A stretch of DNA of 31,088 nt from a virus. Position 1 is the first letter of the stretch; every line of letters begins with the position of its first letter. The stretch spans positions 1 through 31,088 of the IMG/VR virus record IMGVR_UViG_3300044637_000676; one strand, 5' to 3'. Shown in pieces: positions 17,510 to 26,873 of the stretch. Under the pieces are notes generated by a model. The model saw nothing but the letters and a program-made list of their open reading frames with translations, was not told the DNA's origin and did no database searches. A program made the translations under genes and the position numbers.

Positions 17510-20254
17510 TTATTTTTTGGTAGGTTTCTCTTTTACATCATATTTATTCTTATTCTCTCTAGCTATCTGTAACTGCTTGTCAGCTATTTCTTTCTGAACA
17601 TTCATTCTCTCTCTTTCTATATTTAATTTTTCAGCCTCAGTTCTGTTTTTATTAACTTCTTGCTCTCTTTTAAAACTCATTGTATCAGTGTAGTTTTGCT
17701 GTTTTTGAATTTGAGCTAAAGCATCTTGATAATCAGACATTTGGTTCTGATTAATATCTACACCAGCTCCCATACCAGCAGCTCTGATTTCAGCAACAAG
17801 TAAATCTCTCTGAATAAACTTATTATCTCTTTCAGCTTGAGCCTGAATATCAGCTTGTTTTTGTTTTTCTTGAGCAGCAAGTTGTTGTTCCTGCATTTGC
17901 TGTTCTTGCTGAGCTTGTTGTTGACGGATTTTATCAGCTTTTTCCTCAGATGCTTTAAGAACATTTGTAAGTTCAGCAATAGATTCTGACTTAATAATGT
18001 TTCCTAAGTCATATATGCTAGCACCTGTAGTGTTGTTATTTAATGCTAACTGTTTAAGTTGTTCCATAACAGAACGGCTATTCATCTTAGTTGTACAGAA
18101 TACATTTAAATCTCTCATTAACAATTGAGTTCCGTTAAGTGAAAAATTCTCTTTTTCTGCAGCAGATGTAATATACTGTAATCTTATAGAAGGCTTGTTA
18201 GAATTATAATACTGAGCAAGCTCTGTTCTCATCTGATGTACACGTGGCATTAAATAGTCAGTGTGTTGTACAAAGTACATTTCAGTTTGAGTGTAAGAAG
18301 CATTTAAATTTTGCTCCATACCAGTTGCTGTTTGTTGACCCATTTGCTGACCCATACGTTGTGGTGTAACACCAATAACTTCAAAAGCTTGTTGTTTGAA
18401 ATAACTAGCTAATTGAATACGGGACATTAGACGTTGAGTTTGTTCTAAGTTTAACACTTGGTAGTGTTGGAAATTAAGAGCATTCTCTGTATTAGTAATT
18501 GTAGTGTCTAAAGGTAACATTTGGAAATTCTTCATTGCTACATAAGCATTCTGTAAGTTTCCTTTACCCCAATCTTCACCCATTGAATGTCTTGGTAAAG
18601 CATTCTGGTCAAACATAATAACAGTTCCTAATTCATCCACTAAGATGTCTGCTATTTGGTTATTTACAATGTTATATCCAATTTGATATGGTTTCATTAA
18701 ATCTACCATTGCAACACTCTTAGTGTTACGGTCAGAGAATACAGCTCCTTCTACAGGTATTTTACAACCATACAATGAACTATCTCCTTTAAACTGAAAA
18801 GGTACACGGCTTGGGCGGCCACCTTGCATACCTAAATATATTGGATTTAAACCTCCAGGATTATTCATACCCCAGAATGATGGACGGTTAGGACCCACTT
18901 TAACACCACCCCAAACTTCATTAATCCAAATCCAATCAATATGATCACCAAATACTAGGTTATCTTTTGTTTTATTTTTATAAACTGTAGTATCATATAA
19001 AGGTTTATCTGTCACTTTATAATCTTCACCTACAATTTCTTGAATCATTTCACCTGTTTCTGTAATCTTAGTTAAATGACCCACTTTACGTTGTGACTTC
19101 CAATAAGCTGTAGTTACACGTAACATATGTGCATTACCCCAGTCCATTAAATCCTCAGATTCATTAAGAATCATATGGATGATATCCCCAGTGTTTTGCT
19201 TATTATCATATAAGCTCATAAACTGACGGTATTGTAATGAAGGAGTTTGTGTATTCCATTCATGAGATCTTGTAGGATCATAGTATGTACCATCATTTTG
19301 GAAGCCTTGTACAGCATAACCAGCAGAACGTACAGGATAGATCACCTCTAAAGCTTCTAATTGCTCTTGGTTCATCATCCAACCATACTTGTCAATAACA
19401 TCTGCAATAGACATTAAGTCCATCATACCCACCCATTGAGCTTCAGATATATATCTAGCTCCTGGAGATTTATGATAGAATGTTTGTACTGGATTCCAAA
19501 GTTCTAATTGATAATCATCTTCTAACATTTTAAAATGCCAGAACTCACGGTCAGTGATAAGCATATCACGGAATGCTCTTTCTTCTAATTCATCTATTCT
19601 AAATCTTTCTACGTCAACATTATGTTGGTGTGTAGCCCATTCTTCATAAAGATTTCTATAATCTTTTCTAAAGAATGATTCAATTTCAGGTAGGCTTTTT
19701 AAGCTTTCAGGAGACATTTGTTGTTGAAACTCTTCAGATTGAGGATCCATACCCATTTGAGTGAGCTTAGCAATCATCTTAGCTTGTGCTTTTTGAATAA
19801 GCACTTCTTCAATCATACTCTTTTTTTCTTCTAACATCTCATTATATGAAATGTCATCTACAGCACGGTACATGATTTTAGATGCTCTTTTACTGAATTC
19901 AGCACAAAGAACATTAATAACGGTAGGAATGATTGGATAGAATTTTAATTCAAATGCTGATGCATCCTCTTTTGTAAGGATGTCAATAATTTCTGCATGC
20001 TCATTGTTTTCTTCAACAACATAGTCAGTTTTGTCTATAATACCTTTAGCAAGCTTGTAGTTTTTAAGTAGACGGATGGCATTTCTACGTAGTTGTTTCA
20101 TACCCTGCCACTCAAGCCAGTCAAGGTTCCATGCTCTCCATTCCTCATCTTTTTCCTTTTCAGATAAAAACTGAATAGGCTGGGTGAGGGTACCCATCTT
20201 ATTATATTCTACTTTCTTACCTGCTTTGAGATCAAGGGCATTATATATTTGCAT
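17510..20254 (-). CDS. Portal protein
   Basis: This 914-residue protein lies directly after the large terminase. It would form the dodecameric ring at one capsid vertex through which DNA enters and leaves. The N-terminal half carries many Trp/Tyr-rich segments (WRAWNLDWLEWQGMKQLRRN near 38-57) and a helical hairpin. A core region runs to about residue 690. The C-terminal 150 residues are an extreme Gln/Glu/Lys coiled coil (RQQQAQQEQQMQEQQ near 780) ending in a basic tail. Length and gene order match portals of crAss-like and related large phages. The identification is by context and composition; no short catalytic motif exists for this family. Confidence 0.85.
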   Translation of the reverse strand: MQIYNALDLKAGKKVEYNKMGTLTQPIQFLSEKEKDEEWRAWNLDWLEWQGMKQLRRNAIRLLKNYKLAKGIIDKTDYVVEENNEHAEIIDILTKEDASAFELKFYPIIPTVINVLCAEFSKRASKIMYRAVDDISYNEMLEEKKSMIEEVLIQKAQAKMIAKLTQMGMDPQSEEFQQQMSPESLKSLPEIESFFRKDYRNLYEEWATHQHNVDVERFRIDELEERAFRDMLITDREFWHFKMLEDDYQLELWNPVQTFYHKSPGARYISEAQWVGMMDLMSIADVIDKYGWMMNQEQLEALEVIYPVRSAGYAVQGFQNDGTYYDPTRSHEWNTQTPSLQYRQFMSLYDNKQNTGDIIHMILNESEDLMDWGNAHMLRVTTAYWKSQRKVGHLTKITETGEMIQEIVGEDYKVTDKPLYDTTVYKNKTKDNLVFGDHIDWIWINEVWGGVKVGPNRPSFWGMNNPGGLNPIYLGMQGGRPSRVPFQFKGDSSLYGCKIPVEGAVFSDRNTKSVAMVDLMKPYQIGYNIVNNQIADILVDELGTVIMFDQNALPRHSMGEDWGKGNLQNAYVAMKNFQMLPLDTTITNTENALNFQHYQVLNLEQTQRLMSRIQLASYFKQQAFEVIGVTPQRMGQQMGQQTATGMEQNLNASYTQTEMYFVQHTDYLMPRVHQMRTELAQYYNSNKPSIRLQYITSAAEKENFSLNGTQLLMRDLNVFCTTKMNSRSVMEQLKQLALNNNTTGASIYDLGNIIKSESIAELTNVLKASEEKADKIRQQQAQQEQQMQEQQLAAQEKQKQADIQAQAERDNKFIQRDLLVAEIRAAGMGAGVDINQNQMSDYQDALAQIQKQQNYTDTMSFKREQEVNKNRTEAEKLNIERERMNVQKEIADKQLQIARENKNKYDVKEKPTKK

Positions 20255-20269
20255 ACTCTTAAATGTTTT

Positions 20270-22483
20270 TTATTTAATATTCTTAAAAGGATTTCTATTA
20301 GGCTTAAAATTTAAACTTTTGGAGTTTACACCCATATTTCTAAAAGCACTCCTCATACTTAATTTACTTAATTTTTGGGAGTTTACCAATTTATCTGATG
20401 TAATCTCCACTCTTTTAGCCAATCCACGGTTATTTTGCTGGATTTGGGCAAATGCTACAAGAGCACAGAATGATACAAGTCTATCCACATTGACACCTGG
20501 TTGATATTGTTTCATCTCTTCTAGTAACATTGGATCTGGAATTCTTTCCACTCCATAGTAGATTTTCTTAGTTTCACCATTCTCATCCATATCTTTATCT
20601 ATTTCCTCTGTAAGGAATTGAATACCATAGGATAACAAATGCTGCTTAAACAAAACACCGGTATTTTTCCAGCCGTATGTAGCATATACATTAGCATTAG
20701 ATGAAAGTTCTTTAAGGAAAGGAATTTGATCTTTAGGAACTAAATACTTTTGTTTTCTTCTAGATATCATATATTGTATGAACAAACTTACGTTATTTTC
20801 ACATAATGTCCAAGCATTATACCATTCTACAATAAGTTCTAGTCTTTCATGAGTTTTTTGTAAGTCATCAAACCTACCACACCAACTTGCTACAATAGCA
20901 TCTCTTTCAAAATGTGTGGATATCTTACCTTGACCATCATCTTTTATAACTTCTGTAGCTGTTTTGTACACAAATATAGAGCACAATGAATCAGATGTTG
21001 TTGTCTTACCTTCACCTACAGGGTCAATTGAAGCATAATATGTTCCCCATGGAACATTTTTAATAGGTCTTTCATACACACATATCACTCCAGATTTATC
21101 CTCCATAGTTTTGTCTACAGGGAATCTGTTGATTGGTCTTTTATTAGAAGTTTTAGCTTCCACTTTACCGTCTGCATCATATCTTAAATCCAAATATTCT
21201 ACAGGATAAACACCTTCTTCAATTCTTTTACTTTGATGTGATAGAAGATGTGGAGGAAATACAGATTCTTTTCTAGTTGCAAAAGCCTCTTCTATATTAG
21301 TGGGCTTTTGGGATATCCTAAGTTGATATTGCTCAGGACTTAAATCTTTTTTCCACTGTTTTCTTTCTTCATATATAGCTTCTAAAGCTTCCACTACAAG
21401 AGAGTTACCAAACTTATCTATATATGGAGGCATAGACCATTGTTCTGGAATAAATAAACCAGTTTCTCCAATAGTTTTATTATTGTCTATAAGATTGGTT
21501 GTAATAGCCTGCATACCATATTTATGTGGATAGAGAACCATTTCCTTTAAAGGATGACATTGATCCAAATCACCCACAGATCCTGCAGCAATAAAGGTTC
21601 CTGTTGTCACCATACCTGATTGCATGGCTGGTCTCATAAACTCATAAGTGTCCATCATTTTAGGGGCAATACCAGCCTCTTCATGAAAGAAATATGTTAC
21701 AGGTCCACCGACACCATTTGTAGGGTCTTTCTCAAAAGATGTACCTGTTATAATACTTTTATTACCTTTGTATGTATCACGGCCCTGAATCCTCACTTTA
21801 ATCCTTTGTTGCCATGAGAAAATCTTATCTGGCTCTGAAGGTCTATACCATGCAGTGTGTTCATTCAAAAAGTTACGGTATTCATTTAACATCCTCCAAG
21901 ATCCTTTCTCAGAAATGTAGTCTTTTAAACTAGCTCCTATTTTATTTACAGATCCTTCTTCAAACCAATATTGGTTTATAAGTTTACCCATATGGAAATA
22001 AGAAGATGCAATCTGACGTTTTTTAAGAACAGGAACATGCTTATAATTTAATTCAGCAAGCCATTCATAAAGAGCCATATGGTATTGAGCATCCCTCACT
22101 TTAGCAAAGTCAAATCTTTTTTCCTCTTTATCATAAATTGGTAAAAAGTTCAACCACATGTAATAGTCTCTAGTTAGATACCATGTGTTACCATTGTTCT
22201 TATATATCACTCCGTTTTTACACTTTGCTTTTTGGTCATCCCAATAATGTACAAAGTCTTTACTTTTTATAGGAGCATTACAATAATATCCTTGTTGCTG
22301 AAACTTTTTAGCTTCAGCATTGAATAAAAATGATGTTTCATCAAAATTATATCCTTCATCTGGACCGGCATCTTTAAATACACTTCTTACAAAGTCACGG
22401 AAATCATTTCTTTCCACAAACTCTGTAGTGGTCCAGGTGCCATTATCATAAGTGGGGATGGTTATGTAGGCTTTATTTAGCAT
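20270..22483 (-). CDS. terL: Terminase large subunit (packaging ATPase-nuclease)
   Basis: This is a 737-residue DNA-packaging motor. The ATPase half has the phrase YYMWLNFLPI near 107-116, then VLKKRQIASSYFH near 152-164, where a degenerate Walker A normally lies. VTYFFHEEAG at 262-271 serves as Walker B with the catalytic Glu. The nuclease half has the RNase H-like first Asp in YYASIDPVGEG (Asp 487), an acidic candidate near 562 (LCENN) and a third in GVNVDRLVSF (Asp 667). It cuts concatemeric genomes and drives DNA through the portal encoded 15 nt downstream. The start overlaps the upstream small gene by 11 nt. Confidence 0.9.
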   Translation of the reverse strand: MLNKAYITIPTYDNGTWTTTEFVERNDFRDFVRSVFKDAGPDEGYNFDETSFLFNAEAKKFQQQGYYCNAPIKSKDFVHYWDDQKAKCKNGVIYKNNGNTWYLTRDYYMWLNFLPIYDKEEKRFDFAKVRDAQYHMALYEWLAELNYKHVPVLKKRQIASSYFHMGKLINQYWFEEGSVNKIGASLKDYISEKGSWRMLNEYRNFLNEHTAWYRPSEPDKIFSWQQRIKVRIQGRDTYKGNKSIITGTSFEKDPTNGVGGPVTYFFHEEAGIAPKMMDTYEFMRPAMQSGMVTTGTFIAAGSVGDLDQCHPLKEMVLYPHKYGMQAITTNLIDNNKTIGETGLFIPEQWSMPPYIDKFGNSLVVEALEAIYEERKQWKKDLSPEQYQLRISQKPTNIEEAFATRKESVFPPHLLSHQSKRIEEGVYPVEYLDLRYDADGKVEAKTSNKRPINRFPVDKTMEDKSGVICVYERPIKNVPWGTYYASIDPVGEGKTTTSDSLCSIFVYKTATEVIKDDGQGKISTHFERDAIVASWCGRFDDLQKTHERLELIVEWYNAWTLCENNVSLFIQYMISRRKQKYLVPKDQIPFLKELSSNANVYATYGWKNTGVLFKQHLLSYGIQFLTEEIDKDMDENGETKKIYYGVERIPDPMLLEEMKQYQPGVNVDRLVSFCALVAFAQIQQNNRGLAKRVEITSDKLVNSQKLSKLSMRSAFRNMGVNSKSLNFKPNRNPFKNIK

Positions 22484-22682
22484 TTAATTCTGCTTTGATT
22501 TTCTTGATGTCCCCTTGGTGCTTGACCACGAGCTTTTTGATGGGCTCCACATTGGTATGGAAGATAATACTTGGGTGGTTGATATCAGACCAATAGTGCT
22601 GGTAAAAGTCTCTGTGAATTCCGGCCCATAAGCCATTGTAAGGGTTGTAGTGAAATACCCAGTCTTGTAAGATTTCATTATT
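22473..22682 (-). CDS. Small conserved protein overlapping terminase start
   Basis: The chosen start gives 69 residues from MNNEILQDWVFHYNPYNG. Earlier in-frame ATGs would overlap the upstream gene. The aromatic-rich core (WVFHYNPYNGLWAGIHRDF) is a compact domain I have seen in Bacteroidota phage proteins without known function. The C-terminus is a basic helix. It ends 11 nt inside the terminase gene, which implies coupled translation. Confidence 0.6.
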   Translation of the reverse strand, partial: NNEILQDWVFHYNPYNGLWAGIHRDFYQHYWSDINHPSIIFHTNVEPIKKLVVKHQGDIKKIKAELNAK

Positions 22683-22695
22683 CATAATTTTTATT

Positions 22696-23208
22696 TTATT
22701 GGTCATAAGCAAGATTTTGTCCACCTCTTACAGAACTTTGTTGTTCTTCTTGTAAGTCACGGTAGACACCTTTAAAAGATTGTCTAACAGAATCAAATTT
22801 CTCAGCTATTCTTAACAAAGCTGTAGCTGATCCATCTCTACCAAAGGTAAAAACTTCTGTAGCCATAACCTTTGCCATATTATCTAAAGCAATCTTAATA
22901 CCATTATATGCTCTTGATGTTGGTGTTTCATATAGTTTACTAGTGATGTCTATTGCATATTGTATTTTATCATCTTCAGCATCAAAATCTCCACCCACTT
23001 CTCTTCTAATCATTTCTTCTTTGTCCGTTTCTGGTACATCAAAGAAAGGATTTAAGTCTGGGTTTGGACATGTAAGATAGTGAATATATGCATATATCTT
23101 TAAATATTCATCTGGATATTCATCCATTATATCTTTGTAGCACATCATTGTATAACAATGTTCTGATGCCACAATCTTTCCATTTTGTATATCAAATATT
23201 CTTACCAT
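22696..23208 (-). CDS. Hypothetical helical protein; candidate small terminase
   Basis: This 170-residue protein is largely helical after a short beta start (MVRIFDIQNGKIV). It contains YPDEYLKIYAYIHYLTCPNP near 31-50 and ends in a long helix. Two genes before the large terminase, with this size and helical content, it could be the small terminase that recognises phage DNA. However, I see no clear helix-turn-helix. The upstream gene ends by a one-base overlap with its start codon. Confidence 0.5.
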   Translation of the reverse strand: MVRIFDIQNGKIVASEHCYTMMCYKDIMDEYPDEYLKIYAYIHYLTCPNPDLNPFFDVPETDKEEMIRREVGGDFDAEDDKIQYAIDITSKLYETPTSRAYNGIKIALDNMAKVMATEVFTFGRDGSATALLRIAEKFDSVRQSFKGVYRDLQEEQQSSVRGGQNLAYDQ

Positions 23209-23405
23209 TAGTTTATACTTATTAATATGTCTCTATCATAAGACAGTTCAAAATCATAAAAGTGTGATGTACTGGAGTTTCTAGAAACAGAATATAATAT
23301 ATCCCCAGGGTTAACTTGTATGCATGTTATTATTCCTGGTGATTGATCAACATCAGTTTTTACATAAACCGTGTCTCCAATATTAAATTTATTGTTTATC
23401 ACCAT
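23208..23405 (-). CDS. Small SH3-like beta protein
   Basis: From the ATG at 23405 the product is 65 residues, nearly all short beta strands with the pattern FNIGDTVYVKTD then GIITCIQV and LYSV. This resembles small SH3/KOW-like barrels in phage operons. An in-frame ATG at 23429 is possible but lengthens the overlap with the upstream gene. It shares a TAATG-type junction with the downstream gene. Function unknown. Confidence 0.55.
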   Translation of the reverse strand: MVINNKFNIGDTVYVKTDVDQSPGIITCIQVNPGDILYSVSRNSSTSHFYDFELSYDRDILISIN

Positions 23406-23916
23406 TCCAGTGTTTGTTCGGTTTTTCATAATAGAACGTTAAGTCTTGTTCATCATCATCATAGTAGTTAGCTACAACATCTGATTTAAATTTACTGTTT
23501 ATATTTTCAAACATAGCTACGGTTACAATATCTCCTACCACCATCTCTTTTAAAAGATTGGTAAGCCATGTATAATTACCGCCTCTAATCACTCCAGCTT
23601 CCACTAAAAGATAGTTAGAATATTTTACATCTGAAAATCTAAAATGATTTAGAATGGCTAATTTAGCTTTTTCTATATAAGGAGCAGCATCTTCATCTGG
23701 ATAGGGTACATCAATAGGTAGGATGTCTGCCATTTCTCCTGCATAACTTAACTCATGTGCAATGTGCATAGCAACGGTGGCTGAATAGTCAGGAGACACC
23801 ATTAAAACTAATGTATTGCTAGCATTTAAATGAGGAAAGCGGGCAGACAATCCCAATGTTACATGAATAATTGCTGACATTTCAGCTGTCCTATTCACCA
23901 TTAAATCCATTCTCAT
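23389..23916 (-). CDS. Hypothetical protein, phosphoribosyltransferase-like pattern
   Basis: This 175-residue protein alternates strands and helices: TLVLMVSPDYSATVAMHIA near 36-54, ILPIDVPYPDEDAA near 65-78, and YLLVEAGVIRGGNYTWL near 102-118. The last segment sits where a PRPP-binding loop would be in type I phosphoribosyltransferases, but the acidic pair of that loop is not intact. It may be a non-catalytic relative. The start overlaps the upstream stop as ATGA, which fixes the start. Confidence 0.5.
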   Translation of the reverse strand: MRMDLMVNRTAEMSAIIHVTLGLSARFPHLNASNTLVLMVSPDYSATVAMHIAHELSYAGEMADILPIDVPYPDEDAAPYIEKAKLAILNHFRFSDVKYSNYLLVEAGVIRGGNYTWLTNLLKEMVVGDIVTVAMFENINSKFKSDVVANYYDDDEQDLTFYYEKPNKHWNGDKQ

Positions 23917-24131
23917 ATGTTAAAAAAATTATCTAATGCTTTAGACTCATGTTCTAAACCAACAGTAGATTCACCTTGTTTAAAAGAAACTCCCGAAATA
24001 AACACGGTGGTTGTACCGTCACTTACAGATTTGTTTAAATACTTGTTCTTCATATCCTGAGGAACACCTTCAGAAGGTATATACCATGTATTTCCTTCTT
24101 TTTTAATTGGACTCACTTTTAATACTTCCAT
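23913..24131 (-). CDS. Small hypothetical protein
   Basis: This 72-residue protein is not recognised. It looks like a compact beta fold (EGNTWYIPSEGVP, then TTTVFISGVSF). It overlaps the next gene by 4 nt (ATGA) and follows the previous gene by 10 nt, so it belongs to the same operon. Confidence 0.55.
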   Translation of the reverse strand: MEVLKVSPIKKEGNTWYIPSEGVPQDMKNKYLNKSVSDGTTTVFISGVSFKQGESTVGLEHESKALDNFFNI

Positions 24132-24141
24132 ATTATAGGTT

Positions 24142-24363
24142 TTAATTGTTTACATTGGTTTTTGGATTTCTTAGTAAATCCCTCTCAGCACTCTTAGCTA
24201 TTTTTCTAAGTGTTGACTGCACAGCTAATTCATGGGTGTGTATCCAACTTACATTATCAAATGCTTTGTGTTGTTCAGTTAAATAATACTTATGTGCACT
24301 CTCTTCTAAATTAAGGGTGCCATTTTCATATTCATCAAGAAGCTCTGCTAATGTAGGTATCAT
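24142..24363 (-). CDS. Small helical hypothetical protein
   Basis: The start at 24363 (MIPTLAELLDEYENG) overlaps the nuclease stop as ATGA, which makes it preferable to the longer frame starting at 24402. The product is 73 residues and mostly helical, with ESAHKYYLTEQHKAFDNVSW. No family recognised. Confidence 0.55.
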   Translation of the reverse strand: MIPTLAELLDEYENGTLNLEESAHKYYLTEQHKAFDNVSWIHTHELAVQSTLRKIAKSAERDLLRNPKTNVNN

Positions 24364-25199
24364 CCTTTTGCTTTTATTTTGTCTCTGTTTTCTTTCAACC
24401 ACTTAATCAATGCTATCACTTCTTGTTTTAAATAAGGCACTTCATATTGCACCACCTCTTCTACAATAGGATCACCATGTGAATTTAGTTCTGCAATTGG
24501 ATTACCAAATTTGTCTTTTCCTGATTCTTTAAATATAATGTGATGTAACACCATTTTACCAGGAGAATATAAATGATTGTGTTTAAGAATAATGTACATA
24601 TACATGCTTAATTGCAGTGCATAGTGTATAAAATTACAATCATCTAAATGACTTACAGGACTGCTCATCTTTTGCACCTTACCATCCCAGCTAGTGAATC
24701 CTTCTGTTTTAATTTCTTTATTAGTTTTGTAGTCGGTGATATTCACTTTACCTCTAACCACTTCCACTAAGTCTGACTGACCACAAAGTCCAGCTGATTT
24801 CAAATAAACCATATGTTCTGGATAGATGCCCTCAGTGAGCTTTTGATCTGGTGCTTGTTTAGATCCATCTGTATTTATTAATGGAGTGAACACTGGTATA
24901 GCAACACCTTCTCTATCTAATGTTTCTAATTGGCATATATCTTCTTCACGTTGATTATGATACCAAGTTCCTAATGTTGTTGCTCTATTTGCTTCATTTT
25001 TCCATGCCTCTTTAATTTCATCAGGAGTCATTCCAAACCATTTAGATTTTTTAGACTTTGACACTTTAGAAGCTACAGAGTCTGCATCAAACGGTTGTTT
25101 AAAATTACCTATAAAACTTGTGACACTCAACCATTTTATATCTGATTCAGGATCAAGGGAAACATATTCATGTTTCTCTGGTTTAAATACTATTGCCAT
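24360..25199 (-). CDS. PD-(D/E)XK nuclease (RecB/Cas4-like fold)
   Basis: This 279-residue protein has catalytic signs in the order expected for the PD-(D/E)XK superfamily. A helix with LGTWYHNQREED lies near 76-87, Glu 128 is in IYPEHMVY, Asp 143 is in GLCGQSDLVEV, and Asp 156 and Lys 158 are in NITDYKTNK. A Tyr/His-rich helix (HYALQLSMYMYIILKHNHLY) follows, as in RecB-type exonucleases. It would cut or trim DNA during replication, recombination or genome processing. It sits in the operon upstream of packaging, so a role in preparing DNA for packaging is possible but inferred. Confidence 0.8.
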   Translation of the reverse strand: MAIVFKPEKHEYVSLDPESDIKWLSVTSFIGNFKQPFDADSVASKVSKSKKSKWFGMTPDEIKEAWKNEANRATTLGTWYHNQREEDICQLETLDREGVAIPVFTPLINTDGSKQAPDQKLTEGIYPEHMVYLKSAGLCGQSDLVEVVRGKVNITDYKTNKEIKTEGFTSWDGKVQKMSSPVSHLDDCNFIHYALQLSMYMYIILKHNHLYSPGKMVLHHIIFKESGKDKFGNPIAELNSHGDPIVEEVVQYEVPYLKQEVIALIKWLKENRDKIKAKG

Positions 25200-25201
25200 A
25201 A

Positions 25202-25531
25202 CTATTGGTTTTTGCTATTAAAATCATCTTCTTCCTTTTCTGTAAGCATCTTGTTCCATTTAGGAACAGGTAGAGGACATTCTGAACTTAAGCTTCTTGT
25301 TTTTAGTTTTAAGCTACATCCACATCCCCCTAATTTCTTGTTACAGCAAGGCTGGGTGCCGGGCATTTCACAGCCTGCTCCAGTTATATCATAAAATGTG
25401 CATCTTTTACAGATTTCCATTCTATCATTTGCTATTATTTCTACATGCTCTGTTTTGAACATGTTATTTTTTATGCCTTCCAAGATCTGGGATCGGGAGT
25501 TCCATATCTTTTTTATTGAGCTTGGTTTCAT
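25202..25531 (-). CDS. Cys-rich zinc-binding-like protein
   Basis: This 109-residue protein has ten Cys in its centre: CKRC, AGCEMPG, QPCC, GGCGCS and SSEC. That looks like a metal-binding domain. The phrase CGCSLKLKTRSLSSECP is characteristic of a protein seen in crAss-like and related phages. The 5' end overlaps the IHF-like gene by 68 nt. An ATG at 25462 would avoid that, but the longer N-terminus (IWNSRSQILEGIKNNMFK) looks like part of the domain, so I keep the long start with moderate confidence. Confidence 0.65.
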   Translation of the reverse strand: MKPSSIKKIWNSRSQILEGIKNNMFKTEHVEIIANDRMEICKRCTFYDITGAGCEMPGTQPCCNKKLGGCGCSLKLKTRSLSSECPLPVPKWNKMLTEKEEDDFNSKNQ

Positions 25532-25874
25532 GTATAAATCTTTTGTGTGTTTTTATAAATTCTTTTCTTTGTTGTTCCTCAGCCATCATCCCTTTCAACA
25601 TCTCCATCTTTTTAATATACTCATCTAGATGCTCTTGCTCAGGATATTTTATCTTAGTCTTTTGCAACATATCTATTGTATTGTCCAGCTTCCAATGTTT
25701 GATGGTAAAATCCCCAAGATTGGTTACATGCACACGGTCTTGCTTTAAATCAGAAAGAGATTCTCTCACCTCTCTCCAATATTCCTGTGCAATAGTGGTT
25801 ACAACAGACACAGGGAGGTTAAGCTCCATGGCTGTGCTAACTAATAGCTCCTTAGATTTAATTGGCCTCAACAC
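25464..25874 (-). CDS. IHF/HU-like DNA-binding protein
   Basis: This 136-residue protein starts with an HU/IHF-like helical half (about 7-42: KELLVSTAMELNLPVSVVTT then IAQEYWREVRESL). It continues into the signature strand pair RVHVTNLGDFTIKHWKLD at 47-64, which matches the NLG-F-hairpin of the family. The C-terminal 60 residues are a charged helical extension. Such proteins bend DNA, and IHF-like genes are a recurring feature of crAss-like phage genomes. The DNA-contact arm appears shortened. Its start overlaps the winged-helix gene by 17 nt. Confidence 0.8.
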   Translation of the reverse strand: MLRPIKSKELLVSTAMELNLPVSVVTTIAQEYWREVRESLSDLKQDRVHVTNLGDFTIKHWKLDNTIDMLQKTKIKYPEQEHLDEYIKKMEMLKGMMAEEQQRKEFIKTHKRFIHETKLNKKDMELPIPDLGRHKK

Positions 25875-26220
25875 TTAATATCTTGTAATTTAAAAGTATA
25901 TTACCTGTAGACAATACAGGAATATTGTTAAGAGATATTTTCTTTCTATTGATGCCGTCTTTTGTCACTAGGTTCATTTTCTCTAATTTAGCCAAAGCAT
26001 TTCTTACAGACTGAGGGCTTTTGAATATGTTCTTTTCAAAAGCTTTTACACAGAATGTAGAGATCTCAGACTCCTGCTCTATTCCTAATAATGTAAGACA
26101 TTCAATTTCTGCCGGAGATAATTGTACATCATTTAAAAAACAATGTGTTAGGATTTGAAACTTAACACAGTTCCAATTACTCACTAATGCTTTTTTTTCT
26201 ATTTGATTTACTTTTGCCAT
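25858..26220 (-). CDS. Winged helix-turn-helix DNA-binding protein
   Basis: This 120-residue protein has SPAEIECLTLLGIE near 36-49, then FKSPQSVRNALAKLEKMNLV near 67-86. That is a recognition helix pair followed by a short beta wing (RKKISLNNIP). This fits a MarR-like winged helix and suggests transcriptional control. It overlaps the upstream gene by 44 nt and the IHF-like gene by 17 nt, in a compact operon. Targets unknown. Confidence 0.7.
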   Translation of the reverse strand: MAKVNQIEKKALVSNWNCVKFQILTHCFLNDVQLSPAEIECLTLLGIEQESEISTFCVKAFEKNIFKSPQSVRNALAKLEKMNLVTKDGINRKKISLNNIPVLSTGNILLNYKILSVEAN

Positions 26221-26530
26221 TTGGTTTTGGTTTTATTACACTCATTGATTCTAGGAGTGTTACTAGTTGATGGTTCTCAATCCACCAAACTTTATCCATT
26301 TTTTTAAAACTCTCTGATACATAATAAGGAGTGATGCCTTCTGTAGGAATTCTCATATGTCCTTTTACATACATCTCATGGAGTTCTGTTAATGTAAATA
26401 TCTTTCTGTAAGTTAAAGAATGCATCCAGCATCCCATTCTATATAATATAGAAGCTATGCGGCCTTGCTCATTGAAATACAAGGCCCATATGCATAGTCT
26501 ATCTCCAATTATTCTTAATAGAGAATACAT
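26177..26530 (-). CDS. Hypothetical protein
   Basis: This is a 117-residue protein without a recognised family. The N-terminal 35 residues are hydrophobic and aromatic (RLCIWALYFNEQGRIASILY) but not a clean membrane helix. A middle region has TLTELHEMYVKGHMRIP. The C-terminal 20 residues are basic and Ser-rich and overlap the winged-helix gene by 44 nt. It follows the previous gene by one base. Confidence 0.55.
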   Translation of the reverse strand: MYSLLRIIGDRLCIWALYFNEQGRIASILYRMGCWMHSLTYRKIFTLTELHEMYVKGHMRIPTEGITPYYVSESFKKMDKVWWIENHQLVTLLESMSVIKPKPNGKSKSNRKKSISE

Positions 26531-26531
26531 C

Positions 26532-26873
26532 TTATTTTTTTAGTTTTCTTTTTGGAGATGGTACGGATACTGTGTCACCGGCTTTGTAGCCTTGTTCTTT
26601 AATTGAAGGATTTTCCTCAATGTCTTTTTCCGTTATAGTGTAAGGCACCATTTCTTGACCTTCCTCTTCAGGAGCTAAAGATAATTGAGACATTCTGTAA
26701 AGAGCCTGCATTTCTCTAGCCTTCAACTCTGTAAGAGCTGTGTTTAATTCTGCTAGTTGCACTTGTACAGTTTTGAATTCTATTTGCTCTTTCATCCAAG
26801 ACAACATCTCTTCTCTAGATGGTTGAGCTTGCTCTTCTTGTGGAGCTTCTGGGATTTGGTTTTCTTCTGTCAT
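26532..26873 (-). CDS. Short acidic coiled-coil protein, first gene of operon
   Basis: The start at 26873 (MTEENQIPEAP) gives 113 residues. The longer frame from 26966 would begin upstream of the predicted promoter and is rejected. The protein has an acidic, Gln/Pro-rich start, a helix of about 50 residues with coiled-coil spacing (FKTVQVQLAELNTALTELKA), and a basic end (SPKRKLKK). It is the first gene after the promoter at 26921-26953. Function unknown. Confidence 0.6.
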   Translation of the reverse strand: MTEENQIPEAPQEEQAQPSREEMLSWMKEQIEFKTVQVQLAELNTALTELKAREMQALYRMSQLSLAPEEEGQEMVPYTITEKDIEENPSIKEQGYKAGDTVSVPSPKRKLKK

